A stretch of 15,618 nt of DNA from Candidatus Hydrogenedentota bacterium (GCA_022706165.1 JAKJDA010000025.1:1-15618), one strand, 5' to 3'. Positions 6,931 through 14,541 are shown, numbered from the stretch's first letter. Translations and numbers: made by a program. The notes: generated by a model not told the origin, from the sequence alone.

Positions 6931-8355
6931 ATGAGCGGGAAGACCTTTCAGTCGGCGGAGGTTCATGCACCTATGTTGTTGGCGTTGCTGGCGCGGCATC
7001 GATCCCGTAGTCTCTCGCGGAGACGTATCCTTCACAGTCTTCCCTTTACCCTTGCCGCTGTGTTCGTCTTTTCCCCTGCCATTGACACTTTCTGTTTTGC
7101 TGAGTCCATGTCGTTTGACGAAGCAGTGAAATCAATGAAGGCGAAGAATGAAACGCTCATGGCGTCGCAGGACGATATTAACCAGCGGCAGGCAGAGCAG
7201 AAAGCGGCGAAAGGGCTGCGAGGGCCGAAGGCGGAGCTGGACTTCAAATATACCTTCCTTGATGACCCTGTAAAAGTGAGCTTGGGTCCTCTCGAACTTG
7301 AGGTACAGAAAAAGAGTTATGCCAAGGGAAAGGTCACGGTCACGCAGCCAATTTACGCAGGAGGCAGAATAAGGGCGGCGAACCGCGCGGCCTCGGCAGG
7401 GACCGCGGAAGCCGTAGCGCAAAAGGCGGTTACAGAAAACCAACTAGTCGCCGAGTTGGCGCGGCGGTATTACGGATTGTGCTTGGCGCGGTGCAACGAG
7501 GAGGTTCAGGCGCAAAAACTGGACACGATGAAGAAGCACACCTCGCGGGCGAAGCGGTTGATGGACGAGGGGATTGTCGCGCGGGTGGAGTACCTGAATG
7601 CGGATGTTGCACAGGCAAACGCGGAAACCGATTTGGCAGCCGCGAAGCGTGATATTTCGATCATTTCCGAAGGATTGTCAAACATCCTGGTGTCGCCGGA
7701 ACCAGTGGATCCGACCTCGTCGCTGTTCATGGCGGCGGCATTGGAGCCCTGCGAGACTTTCCAGTCTTACGTAGACGCCAACCATCCGATCTTGAAGGTG
7801 CTGGCAGCGAAACATGATATGGCCCATCAGGGCGTAAAGGTCGAGGAGGCAGATCGAAAACCTACCGTCTATGCCTTTGGAATACACGAGCTTGTAACCT
7901 CTGACTTGACCATGATGGACCCGAAGTGGGCCGTAGGCGTGGGAGTTCAGTACACCCTGTTTGACGGATTCCGAGCAAAAAACAAGGCGACAGCGGCGAG
8001 ATCCGTCGAAACAAAGGTTCAGCACCTGACACAGAAGGCCGCACGAGACCTGAAGAGCCTTGTGCTGAAGCGATATCAGGAGATGGAGAAAGCCCGCGAG
8101 CAGTTCGAATCGTATGATCGAACGCTGGAGTTGGCCAAGGAAAACCTGCGCGTGCGGGCGCACGCATTTGAGGAAGGTATGGCGACCTCGCTTGAGGTAA
8201 TCGATGCAACACTATCTCTGTCACGGGCACAGTTGGGGCGGTTGAAGGCTGCCTTTGATTTTGACGACGCAATGTTTCAACTGCTGGAGGCAAGCGGACA
8301 GACAGGATCGTATGCCGAATATTTAGCGAATACTACCGGGGTAGGAGAAGGATGA
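6931..8355 (+). CDS. TolC-family outer membrane efflux protein
   Basis: The outer membrane channel of the tripartite pump, 474 residues from ATG 6931. That start is chosen because AAGGAG (6919-6924) is ideally spaced before it; the ATG at 6907 has only a weaker GGGAA. After a long basic n-region (RSRSLSRRR) comes a hydrophobic stretch (LPFTLAAVFVFSPAI) and a plausible signal peptidase site after C-F-A, before ESMSFDEAVKSM. Two OEP repeats are seen, each with the glycine turn motif: YAGGRIRAANRAASAG and, about 200 residues later, LFDGFRAKNKATAARS, separated by long Ala/Glu/Lys-rich helices, as in TolC. A 160-bp stretch separates it from the STAS gene; it holds a short hairpin (TCCCG-GTGTA-CGGGA, 6833-6847) and no convincing gene. 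The stop overlaps an ATG at 8352 that opens only a 47-codon frame. Confidence 0.93.
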   Translation: MSGKTFQSAEVHAPMLLALLARHRSRSLSRRRILHSLPFTLAAVFVFSPAIDTFCFAESMSFDEAVKSMKAKNETLMASQDDINQRQAEQKAAKGLRGPKAELDFKYTFLDDPVKVSLGPLELEVQKKSYAKGKVTVTQPIYAGGRIRAANRAASAGTAEAVAQKAVTENQLVAELARRYYGLCLARCNEEVQAQKLDTMKKHTSRAKRLMDEGIVARVEYLNADVAQANAETDLAAAKRDISIISEGLSNILVSPEPVDPTSSLFMAAALEPCETFQSYVDANHPILKVLAAKHDMAHQGVKVEEADRKPTVYAFGIHELVTSDLTMMDPKWAVGVGVQYTLFDGFRAKNKATAARSVETKVQHLTQKAARDLKSLVLKRYQEMEKAREQFESYDRTLELAKENLRVRAHAFEEGMATSLEVIDATLSLSRAQLGRLKAAFDFDDAMFQLLEASGQTGSYAEYLANTTGVGEG

Positions 8356-8388
8356 ATAGCAATTCGATTCTTCGACCGGTCTCCAAGT

Positions 8389-8544
8389 ACGACCTGCTGC
8401 TCGTTGCGGAAAGAAATGCGAGAGGTTTTGAAACTCCTGGGAGTGGATGTTTTGTATGCCGGCCACTCCGTCAAGCACGCGGTGACGAGATATAGGGCCT
8501 CTCTTGAGAAACAAAAGAAATCGCAACCAAGGATTGCAATATAG
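8389..8544 (+). pseudogene. Truncated second STAS-domain copy (C-terminal remnant)
   Basis: Reading codons from about 8389 gives a sequence that aligns without gaps to the C-terminal third of the intact STAS gene (6339-6770): CCSLRKEMREVLKLLGVD and then GHSVKHAVTRYRASLEKQKK, against CCSLREEMRAILKILGVD and GHSVQHAVMRYATWLEKRKQ. It ends at TAG 8542-8544. In this frame a TGA lies at 8353-8355, and nothing before the CCSL segment resembles the missing STAS N-terminus. The only in-frame ATG (8416) would give about 42 residues lacking the STAS core. It looks like a diverged paralogue that lost its 5' two thirds, perhaps when tolC was placed upstream. An expressed short peptide cannot be excluded. 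Confidence 0.8.
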
Positions 8545-8578
8545 GAATGGCATTCCGATCCGTATGAGGAGCACTGCG

Positions 8579-8746
8579 ATGAGTGGGGAGGTTTTGAGAC
8601 CTGTGATACCGCGAACGAGCACAAGAAGGCCAAGCGAATCTTTTGCGGACTGTTCGGCGCGTTTTCCAACAACACGGACTACCAGCGTCGAAGGGCTAAT
8701 CGGAGACGACGAATATGCAGAGCCATACCTGCTATATAACCTATGA
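8579..8746 (+). CDS. Possible small ORF of unknown function (weak)
   Basis: A 55-codon frame with GAGGAG (8566-8571) seven bases before its ATG, overlapping the first 32 bases of the HD-GYP gene. The predicted peptide is rich in Arg, Thr and Ser, with an acidic tail (GDDEYAEPY), and resembles no family I know. It fills most of the otherwise empty stretch 8545-8714 between the STAS remnant and the HD-GYP gene. Another frame over the same bases is also open without a clear start, so this could simply be decayed sequence. The ribosome binding site is the main argument for it. Confidence 0.2.
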   Translation: MSGEVLRPVIPRTSTRRPSESFADCSARFPTTRTTSVEGLIGDDEYAEPYLLYNL

Positions 8747-9668
8747 GAAACGCCTGGCCGAGCGAATCCAGATGTCTCTCCGGCGCGCGATCAACCGCAG
8801 TCTCTGGAAGGGAATTCTCTGGCGAACTGGGTTGGCCATCCTCGGTTTCATAGTAGCTGCTTCCTTCCTTCTTGAGTTCATCAGGTCCCTTTTCCCACAG
8901 GTCAACGAGATGCCTTTCGTCATCCTTGTGACGGTTACCTTCTTGCTGTGTCCCATTGTTGTGATATCCGTCCGGCACGCGGTCACCTTGCTGGTCGACC
9001 TCCAAATGGTCCACGTGGAATTGATGGTCATCCTTGGAAATGTCATCGCAAAACGGGACCAGGACACCGGCGAACACAATTTCAGGGTCGCCATTATGGC
9101 GGTTCGCCTTGCTGAAAGGGCAAAAGCGCCCCCTCCGTTGATTATAGGTTTGTTCATGGGCGCGTTCTTACACGATATAGGCAAGATTGGCGTTCCCGAC
9201 AAGATTCTGCTTAAGCCGGGTCGCCTCTCAAGTGCTGAACGCATCGAAATGGAAAAGCATGTCGAACACGGGACCGACATTGTAACCGACTCGATGTGGC
9301 TCCAGGAAGCCGTGCGCGTGATCCGTTTTCATCACGAGAAGTTCGACGGCTCTGGATATCCTTATGGCAAGAAGGCGGTGGAGATTCCCGTCGAAGCCCG
9401 AATCTTCTCGATAGTGGACGTATTCGACGCATTGACATCTTCGCGCCCTTACAAGGATGCGTTGCCTCTAGAAGAGGCGATAGGGGTTTTGGAGAAAGGA
9501 AGAGGCAAGTTCTTCGATCCCGTGTTTCTTGACGCGTTCCTGTCGATTGCCGGCGATCTTTACGACCAGGTAGTCCAGTCGGATTTGGAACAGCAAAAAG
9601 AAATGGGCGTGGCAATCATCGAAAGGTATTCCGCGGCGACCGCGGGGGGAGCTTGTCCCAGATACTGA
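8715..9668 (+). CDS. Membrane-anchored HD-GYP domain phosphodiesterase
   Basis: A 317-residue protein with two N-terminal membrane helices (about 36-56 and 62-84) and a cytoplasmic HD-GYP domain, the class that hydrolyses cyclic di-GMP. Signature residues are complete: the entry motif DTGEHNFRVA (about 117-126), HD pair His153-Asp154 in HDIGKIGVPDKILLKPG, HVEHG (about 182), HHEKFDGSGYP starting at His206 with GYP at 214-216, and ARIFSIVDVFDALTSSRPYK (about 227-246). The start is ATG 8715, with GGAG at 8702-8705. No extracytoplasmic sensor domain is present, because the two helices are joined by only a few residues. The last dozen residues (ATAGGACPRY) overlap in another frame with the coding remnant that follows, so the C-terminus may have been set by a recombination joint. 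It is last in the efflux gene run; a functional link is inferred. Confidence 0.93.
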   Translation: MQSHTCYITYEKRLAERIQMSLRRAINRSLWKGILWRTGLAILGFIVAASFLLEFIRSLFPQVNEMPFVILVTVTFLLCPIVVISVRHAVTLLVDLQMVHVELMVILGNVIAKRDQDTGEHNFRVAIMAVRLAERAKAPPPLIIGLFMGAFLHDIGKIGVPDKILLKPGRLSSAERIEMEKHVEHGTDIVTDSMWLQEAVRVIRFHHEKFDGSGYPYGKKAVEIPVEARIFSIVDVFDALTSSRPYKDALPLEEAIGVLEKGRGKFFDPVFLDAFLSIAGDLYDQVVQSDLEQQKEMGVAIIERYSAATAGGACPRY

Positions 9669-9787
9669 ACACCACCACCAGCCTCGCCTCGGGCGTCAAG
9701 TTCTGGTTCGGCGCGATGAAGGACTTCCAGTTCGATAACGTCGTCTTCCCGGACAGCGTCACCACCGCTGCCCCGGGCGTTCTCTGA
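9626..9787 (+). pseudogene. 3' remnant of an unidentified, GC-rich gene
   Basis: The frame ending at TGA 9785-9787 reads VFRGDRGGSLSQ and then ASGVKFWFGAMKDFQFDN followed by VVFPDSVTTAAPGVL. Almost every third position is G or C from about 9650 on (for example GTC AAG TTC TGG TTC GGC GCG), a strong sign of coding. No start codon and no ribosome binding site precede it; the frame passes back into the HD-GYP gene in a different register. It is therefore the tail of a longer gene whose 5' part is missing. I do not recognise the family. Its codon style matches the genes to the right, not those to the left. Confidence 0.55.
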
Positions 9788-9828
9788 TCCGATCGTCGAT
9801 TGATTTTCTTCTGCATGTCTCAATTCGG

Positions 9829-9834
9829 TATGAT
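9829..9834 (+). promoter_or_regulatory. Possible -10 box for the aminotransferase gene (weak)
   Basis: TATGAT lies about 108 bp before the ATG at 9942, in the only AT-rich patch of the leader. The hexamer 17 bp upstream (TTCTTC) is a poor -35. A TTGACA at 9890-9895 has a good -35 match but no acceptable -10 at normal spacing. I cannot choose between them. Confidence 0.2.
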
Positions 9835-9941
9835 TCCCCGCTTGGATTCTGGAAACGCAATGTGCATGAGACCAAGGACAATCGAGGCTTTGACACAACG
9901 CGTAGGCCCGGCATGGACCGAGGCCAAGAGGAGGAAATGTG

Positions 9942-11132
9942 ATGTTCGAGAAACTGGATATGGCCCCGCCGGATGTGATTCTTGGGTTGACGGAGGCGTT
10001 CAAGAAAGACCCGAATCCAAACAAGATCAATCTGGGCGTCGGTGTGTACAAGGATAGCAATGGCGCAACGCCCGTGTTCCAGGCGGTCAAGGAGGCCGAG
10101 CGGCGTCTGATCGATGTGGAGAAGACCAAGACGTATCTCAGCATCGAGGGATCGCCGGAATACGCCGCGGCGGTGCAGGAGATGCTTTTTGGGGCGGGCA
10201 ACAGTCTTGTGACATCCGGTCTTGCCGCGACGGCGCACACCGCGGGCGGCACGGCGGCGCTGCGCGTGGCGGCGGATTTCATCAAGACGAAGTGTCCCGG
10301 CGCAACGGTGTGGTTGAGCGATCCGACCTGGCCGAACCACCCGGCTATTTTTCGGGCGTCGGGTCTGAACATGGCGACGTATCCGTATTATGACGCCGAT
10401 GCGAAGGTTCTTGCCTTCGACAGGATGATCGAGGCGCTCGCGAAAATTCCAGCGGGCGATGTCGTCTTGCTGCATGCCTGCTGCCACAATCCCACCGGCA
10501 TCGACCCGGACGCGGCGCAGTGGAAACAGATCGCCGGCGTCGCGAAGACGGCGGGTTGGTTGCCGTTGTTCGATTTCGCGTATCAGGGCTTGGGCGATGG
10601 CTTTCGCGAAGACGCGCGCGGACTCGATTGCTTCGTGAACCTTGACGGCGAGATGTTGATCGCGTCGTCGTTCTCGAAGAATTTCGGGCTGTACAACGAG
10701 CGCGTCGGCGCCTTGACGGCCGTCGGCGCGAGCGTCGAGGCTGTCGAAAAGGCGATGAGTCATATCAAGGTCTGCGTGCGCACGCTCTACTCGAATCCGC
10801 CCGCGCATGGCGGCGCGATCGTCACGACCGTCCTTGGCGATGCAGCGTTGCGCGCGATGTGGGAGGCGGAAGTCACCGAGATGCGCGATCGCATCAATGG
10901 CATGCGCACGCTATTCGTGGATACGTTGAAAGCGAAGGGCGTCACGCGGGACTTTTCGTTTCTCACGCGGCAGCGCGGCATGTTTTCGTTCTCGGGCTTG
11001 ACCAAGGACCAAGTGCTCAAGCTCCGGAAAGACAGCGCAATCTACATCGTCGACTCCGGCCGCATCAACGTCGCCGGCATGACGGAGAACAATATGGAAC
11101 CGCTCTGCAAGGCCATTGCGGCGGCACTGTAA
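9942..11132 (+). CDS. aspC: Aspartate aminotransferase (class I, AspC/TyrB type)
   Basis: A PLP-dependent transaminase that exchanges the amino group between aspartate and 2-oxoglutarate; 396 residues, the same size as E. coli AspC. ATG 9942 is chosen over GTG 9939 because GGAGG (9930-9934) is then 7 bases away. Conserved residues are all there: NLGVGVYKD substrate loop (about 30-38), Asn183 in HNPTGIDP, Asp211 and Tyr214 (FDFAYQG), the Schiff-base lysine Lys246 in SSFSKNFGLYNERVG, Arg254, Arg280 before YSNPPAHG (the arginine that binds the side-chain carboxylate), and Arg374 in GRINVAGM. This supports a dicarboxylate substrate; an aromatic aminotransferase (TyrB-like) of the same subfamily is the alternative. 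It appears to be a single-gene unit ending at a strong hairpin. Confidence 0.93.
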   Translation: MFEKLDMAPPDVILGLTEAFKKDPNPNKINLGVGVYKDSNGATPVFQAVKEAERRLIDVEKTKTYLSIEGSPEYAAAVQEMLFGAGNSLVTSGLAATAHTAGGTAALRVAADFIKTKCPGATVWLSDPTWPNHPAIFRASGLNMATYPYYDADAKVLAFDRMIEALAKIPAGDVVLLHACCHNPTGIDPDAAQWKQIAGVAKTAGWLPLFDFAYQGLGDGFREDARGLDCFVNLDGEMLIASSFSKNFGLYNERVGALTAVGASVEAVEKAMSHIKVCVRTLYSNPPAHGGAIVTTVLGDAALRAMWEAEVTEMRDRINGMRTLFVDTLKAKGVTRDFSFLTRQRGMFSFSGLTKDQVLKLRKDSAIYIVDSGRINVAGMTENNMEPLCKAIAAAL

Positions 11133-11140
11133 AGACATTG

Positions 11141-11169
11141 GGGGAACCTCTTCGAGAAAGAGGTTCCCC
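11141..11169. terminator. Bidirectional hairpin between convergent aspC and topA
   Basis: A perfect 12-bp stem, GGGGAACCTCTT (11141-11152) with AAGAGGTTCCCC (11158-11169), and a 5-base loop, lying just past both stop codons (11132 on plus, 11183 on minus). Tails are only modestly T-rich (GGTTCTTACTC on the plus strand). The position between convergent genes supports use in both directions. Confidence 0.8.
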
Positions 11170-11182
11170 GGTTCTTACTCAT

Positions 11183-13642
11183 TCATTCCGCAGCTTGTTC
11201 GTGAACGGCCCCGTCGTCCTCGTTCTGAGGTTCCGGCATATTTTCTTCGAAAGCGCAGGCGGGCGCGGGGCACCGGCGGACGGTGGGTTTGTTGCGGCCC
11301 TTGACGATGGCGGTCCAGGGGTTGCCGCATTTGGCGCAGGCGGTTGCTTTGTCGATTTGGCCGAAAAAAGTCAGATCGCATTCCGGATACTTCGAGCATC
11401 CGTAGAACCGGCGGCCCCGCGCGATGCGGGTGACGATGTCGCCATCGCAGCCGGACTTCGGGCATTTCAGTCCCAGTTCCATGGGCTTGGTGAACTTGCA
11501 CTTCGGGTATTTGCCGCAACCGTAGAATTCCTCCCCCGTCCGGCTTTTGCGGATGACCAACATCGCGCCGCATTTCGGGCAGGGGTGATCGGTCACGCGC
11601 GGCGGCTCTTTCTTGGGCCGTTCGGTGGGTTCGCCGTTTACGCCGATGTCGGCGGTGTTCTTGCACTTCGGGTAGTTCGAACACGCCAGGAACTTGCCGA
11701 ACCGTCCCTCGCGGATGACCATCTTCGCGCCGCACGCGGTGCAGTCATGGTCCGTGGGCACGGGTTGGGCCTTCTTGGATACGCGGACCGTGCCGTCGCA
11801 TTCGGGGTAACGGGAACAACCCAAGAACACGCCAAACCACCCCTCGCGAATTTCCATTTCGGCGCCGCACTTCGGGCACTTGACGTCTGTTCCTGCGATC
11901 TCTCCGACCAGTGCGTGTTGCGCGGTCAGCAAGTCCTTCGAGAAACGATCGTAAAACTCGCGCAGCAACGCGTGCCACTCGCGATTGCCTTCCTCGACGT
12001 GATCAAGGTCCGCCTCCATGTTCGACGTGAAGCCGATATCCAGGATGTCCGGGAAATGCCGCACGAGCAGCGCGTTCACTTGCTCGCCCAGTTCGGTCGG
12101 ACCGAGGCGGCCTTTGTCCCATTGAACATAGCCGCGTTCTTGGATGGTGTTGATCGTCGGCGCGTAGGTGCTCGGACGTCCGATGCCATTTTCTTCGAGC
12201 GCACGGATGAGGCTGGCCTCGGTGTAGCGCGCGGGCGGCTTCGTGAAATGCTGTTCCGGCTTCAACGCTTGCAACGCCACGCTCTCGCCCGGGTTGATCT
12301 GGGGCAACATGTTGGCGTCTTCCTGATCCGGCGCATCTTCCTGCGTTTCCTGATACAGGATTGTGAAACCTGCAAATTTCTGGATCGAGCCCGTCGCACG
12401 GAACTCGCATTCCCGCACGGCGATGTCCACCGTGGTTTGGTCGTAGAGCGCCGGGGCCATCTGGCATGCCACAAACCGCTGCCAAATCAACGCATACACC
12501 TTGAGTTGATCCTCGGTCAGATACGACTTGACCGATTCCGGCGTGTGGTCAACGACAGTCGGACGAATGGCCTCGTGGGCGTCCTGCGCGTCCTTTTTGC
12601 TGCGATACACATTCGGCTGTTCGGGCAGCATGCGCGGCTCGAAGGTCTTGGCAATGTACCCGCGCACGTCCTGAAGCGCCTCTTGCGACAGCCGCGTCGA
12701 ATCGGTTCGCATGTAGGTGATCAAGCCGACGCTGCCTTCTTCGCCCAAGGAAATGCCTTCATACAATTGTTGCGCGATCGACATCGTCTTGCGCGGGCTC
12801 ATGCGCAGCTTGCGGGAGGCCTCTTGTTGCAGGCTGCTGGTGATGAATGGCGGAAACGGTCGACGCTGGACTTCCTTGCGATCGACCGACGACACCTGCC
12901 ACGGCGCGCCTTCGATCGCGGCCAACAGCGCGTCGACCTCGGGTTTGGCGCTCAGGTGACCCTTATCGCCCACCCGGACGCTCTCGCCGCGAACCCGGTT
13001 TAATCGGGCGACAAAAGCGTCGCCCCGCACGGTGCGCAGGTCCGCATCGAGGCTCCAATATTCGACCGGGGTAAAGCGCCGGATTTCGTCCTCACGCTCG
13101 CATACCATGCGCACGGCCACGGACTGCACCCGCCCCGCGCTCAAGCCGCGGCGCACGGCCCACCCCAACACCGGGCTCATTTTGTACCCCACCAGCCGAT
13201 CGAGGATGCGGCGGGCCTGCTGGGCGTCGACGAGATGCATGTCCAACTCGCGCGGGCGCTTGACGGCGTCCTGCACGCTGCGCCGGGTGATTTCGTTGAA
13301 GACAATCCGGCCGATCGGCTTGTCAAAACCTTTCGTAGTCCGCAGTATCTCCGCCACGTGCCAGCCGATGGCCTCGCCCTCGCGGTCCGGATCGGAGGCC
13401 AGCAAAACAGCGTCGACCTTTGCGACGGCGGCCTTTATCTCGGTCACGGCTTTTCGGGTGCGATCGTCGCGCAGGACGACGTATTTCGGCTCGAAATTGT
13501 TCTCGATATCGACGCTGAGGCCGGTTTTGGCCAAGTCGCGCACATGGCCGAAACTGGCCCGGACGACGTAATTGGCCCCAAGAAATTTGTGGATGGTCTT
13601 GGCCTTCGCCGGCGATTCCACGATGACGAGATACTTGGGCAT
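11183..13642 (-). CDS. topA: DNA topoisomerase I (type IA) with five C-terminal zinc modules
   Basis: Relaxes negatively supercoiled DNA by single-strand passage; 819 residues. The start is ATG 13642, with AGGAG seven bases upstream (13654-13650). The TOPRIM domain has Glu9 in VIVESPAKAKTI and the Asp84-x-Asp86-x-Glu88 triad in SDPDREGEAIGWH. The gate domains follow, with SAGRVQSVAVR (about 168-178), catalytic Tyr310 in ITYMRTDSTRLS, and the GIGRPSTYAPTI signature (about 486-497). The C-terminus (about 588-800) holds five C4-type modules: four of the usual Topo_C4 form (CPKCG...GCSRYPEC, CTACG...ACSNYPKC, CPKCG...GCGKYPKC, and CPKSGC...GCSKYPEC with an extra residue) and a last, divergent one (CAKCG...CPAPAC). 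Enzymes of this family usually have three or four. It lies downstream of smg, as in many bacteria. Confidence 0.98.
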   Translation of the reverse strand: MPKYLVIVESPAKAKTIHKFLGANYVVRASFGHVRDLAKTGLSVDIENNFEPKYVVLRDDRTRKAVTEIKAAVAKVDAVLLASDPDREGEAIGWHVAEILRTTKGFDKPIGRIVFNEITRRSVQDAVKRPRELDMHLVDAQQARRILDRLVGYKMSPVLGWAVRRGLSAGRVQSVAVRMVCEREDEIRRFTPVEYWSLDADLRTVRGDAFVARLNRVRGESVRVGDKGHLSAKPEVDALLAAIEGAPWQVSSVDRKEVQRRPFPPFITSSLQQEASRKLRMSPRKTMSIAQQLYEGISLGEEGSVGLITYMRTDSTRLSQEALQDVRGYIAKTFEPRMLPEQPNVYRSKKDAQDAHEAIRPTVVDHTPESVKSYLTEDQLKVYALIWQRFVACQMAPALYDQTTVDIAVRECEFRATGSIQKFAGFTILYQETQEDAPDQEDANMLPQINPGESVALQALKPEQHFTKPPARYTEASLIRALEENGIGRPSTYAPTINTIQERGYVQWDKGRLGPTELGEQVNALLVRHFPDILDIGFTSNMEADLDHVEEGNREWHALLREFYDRFSKDLLTAQHALVGEIAGTDVKCPKCGAEMEIREGWFGVFLGCSRYPECDGTVRVSKKAQPVPTDHDCTACGAKMVIREGRFGKFLACSNYPKCKNTADIGVNGEPTERPKKEPPRVTDHPCPKCGAMLVIRKSRTGEEFYGCGKYPKCKFTKPMELGLKCPKSGCDGDIVTRIARGRRFYGCSKYPECDLTFFGQIDKATACAKCGNPWTAIVKGRNKPTVRRCPAPACAFEENMPEPQNEDDGAVHEQAAE

Positions 13643-13720
13643 TCACAGACTCCTGCGGCCTTGACGGCCCTTCGCATTCGCTTCGGCCACTCTTGGCCAA
13701 AGCGTCGAAAACCTTAACAC

Positions 13721-13752
13721 AAAACGCCGGAAAAGAGAACCGGGCCGTTTTC
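13721..13752. terminator. Imperfect hairpin between smg and topA (candidate)
   Basis: AAAACG-CCGG and CCGG-GC-CGTTTT pair around a 9-base loop with a two-base bulge, giving an A-rich and a T-rich flank like a small bidirectional terminator. It lies in the 236-bp stretch 13643-13878 between smg and topA, which otherwise holds no gene I can support. If it works, topA must also have its own promoter; I see no strong one. Confidence 0.3.
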
Positions 13753-13878
13753 CAGGCGCCGCAGGTCTGCCGGCAACCGGCGTTTCTCCGAAACAAGAAC
13801 AAAACGACGCCTCATTCCTGGCGCGGAATGGGCGTCTTCCCGATCGTCGTCGCTGATAACCCGCTGCATCCCAACGAG

Positions 13879-14337
13879 TTAATGAAAAGTCCCCGGCTGC
13901 CCTTCAAAAACGCCGTAGATGGTCTGCTGCGATTCGACGTCGCGCCCGCTCAGGACCAACCACGTCAGCAAATAGTCGAGAGCATCCAAATCCACTTCGC
14001 CTTCAAAAGTGCCCAAACGTTCGAGAATCATCTCGCGCTCATAGGGATCAATGAGGCCGTAATATTCCAAACGCTCGAGGGCCTGCCGCGCTTCCGGCGT
14101 GAGTTTTTGCGATTCCTGATGAGAAAGCACGCGCACGTTCATCGGGCGATGTTCGATCATCGTCACGTACGGCGTGAAGCGTGGCCGGACAAGTTTGAGC
14201 GCGGCCTCGATGTCCCGCTTGTTATATCCTTGCCGCTGCAGCCACGTCCGGACGCCGTGCTCGGTCTGGATCGATTCAGGATGGTCATCCAAATGTTTCA
14301 GAATAACGCCGACCAACTTATTGAGGGTTTGTTTCAT
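13879..14337 (-). CDS. smg: Smg family protein (DUF494)
   Basis: A small, mostly helical protein of 152 residues whose molecular role is not established. The family is recognised from the N-terminal helix KLVGVILKHLDDHPE, the segment VRTWLQRQGYNKRDIEAAL, the motif HRPMNVRVLSHQESQKLTPEARQ, and GLIDPYEREMILERL followed by DLDALDYLLTWLVL. ATG 14337 is used because GGAG (14346-14343) is 5 bases upstream, although the frame is open 12 codons further. A near-consensus promoter lies 50 bp before it. In many genomes smg sits between dprA and topA; here topA follows 236 bp downstream on the same strand, while dprA is absent from the window. The conserved order supports the call. Confidence 0.9.
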   Translation of the reverse strand: MKQTLNKLVGVILKHLDDHPESIQTEHGVRTWLQRQGYNKRDIEAALKLVRPRFTPYVTMIEHRPMNVRVLSHQESQKLTPEARQALERLEYYGLIDPYEREMILERLGTFEGEVDLDALDYLLTWLVLSGRDVESQQTIYGVFEGQPGTFH

Positions 14338-14385
14338 TGCAGCTCCACGCCCTTCCGCCGCGGAAGAGCCCATTCACCTGCCCTC

Positions 14386-14414
14386 ATTGTAGGGGCGGCG
14401 GGCGAAGTTGTCAA
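14386..14414 (-). promoter_or_regulatory. Near-consensus sigma-70 promoter for smg
   Basis: On the minus strand TTGACA (14414-14409) and TACAAT (14391-14386) are exactly 17 bp apart: a perfect -35 and a one-mismatch -10. The start would be near 14379, giving a leader of about 42 nt that contains the GGAG of smg. This is the best sigma-70 promoter in the window. Confidence 0.8.
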
Positions 14415-14431
14415 ACCCATTGCGGGAATGC

Positions 14432-14460
14432 TCGCCCAGCGGAGGATTCTGCCTGGGCGA
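14432..14460. repeat. 8-bp inverted repeat in the smg / oxidoreductase divergent region
   Basis: TCGCCCAG (14432-14439) and CTGGGCGA (14453-14460) form a perfect inverted repeat with a 13-base spacer. It lies just upstream of the smg -35 box and about 80 bp before the oxidoreductase start. It could be an operator or a hairpin in a long leader. I find no clear plus-strand promoter in this region. Confidence 0.35.
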
Positions 14461-14541
14461 CGGGGAGGTTGCAATCCTTGACCCAAAATGCTTGAATTGC
14501 GCGTTGTTTCGGGCGCATTTTCTCACATAAGGAGCGGATCC

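Noticed and set aside
9616..9816. Minus-strand 66-codon frame over the coding remnant
   Set aside because: The peptide looks plausible, but the plus frame has nearly all G/C third positions, while this frame has no spaced ribosome binding site. The plus reading is better supported, though not proven.
9759..10808. Minus-strand 349-codon frame opposite aspC
   Set aside because: The plus-strand aminotransferase has all catalytic residues and a good ribosome binding site; the antisense product is Arg/His-rich shadow sequence.
10859..13003. Very long plus-strand open frame (714 codons) opposite topA
   Set aside because: It is the antisense shadow of a fully motif-supported topA; GC-rich codons make the complement open, and its product resembles no known protein.
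14478..14506. TTGACC as -35 box for the oxidoreductase
   Set aside because: No acceptable -10 sequence at 16-18 bp.
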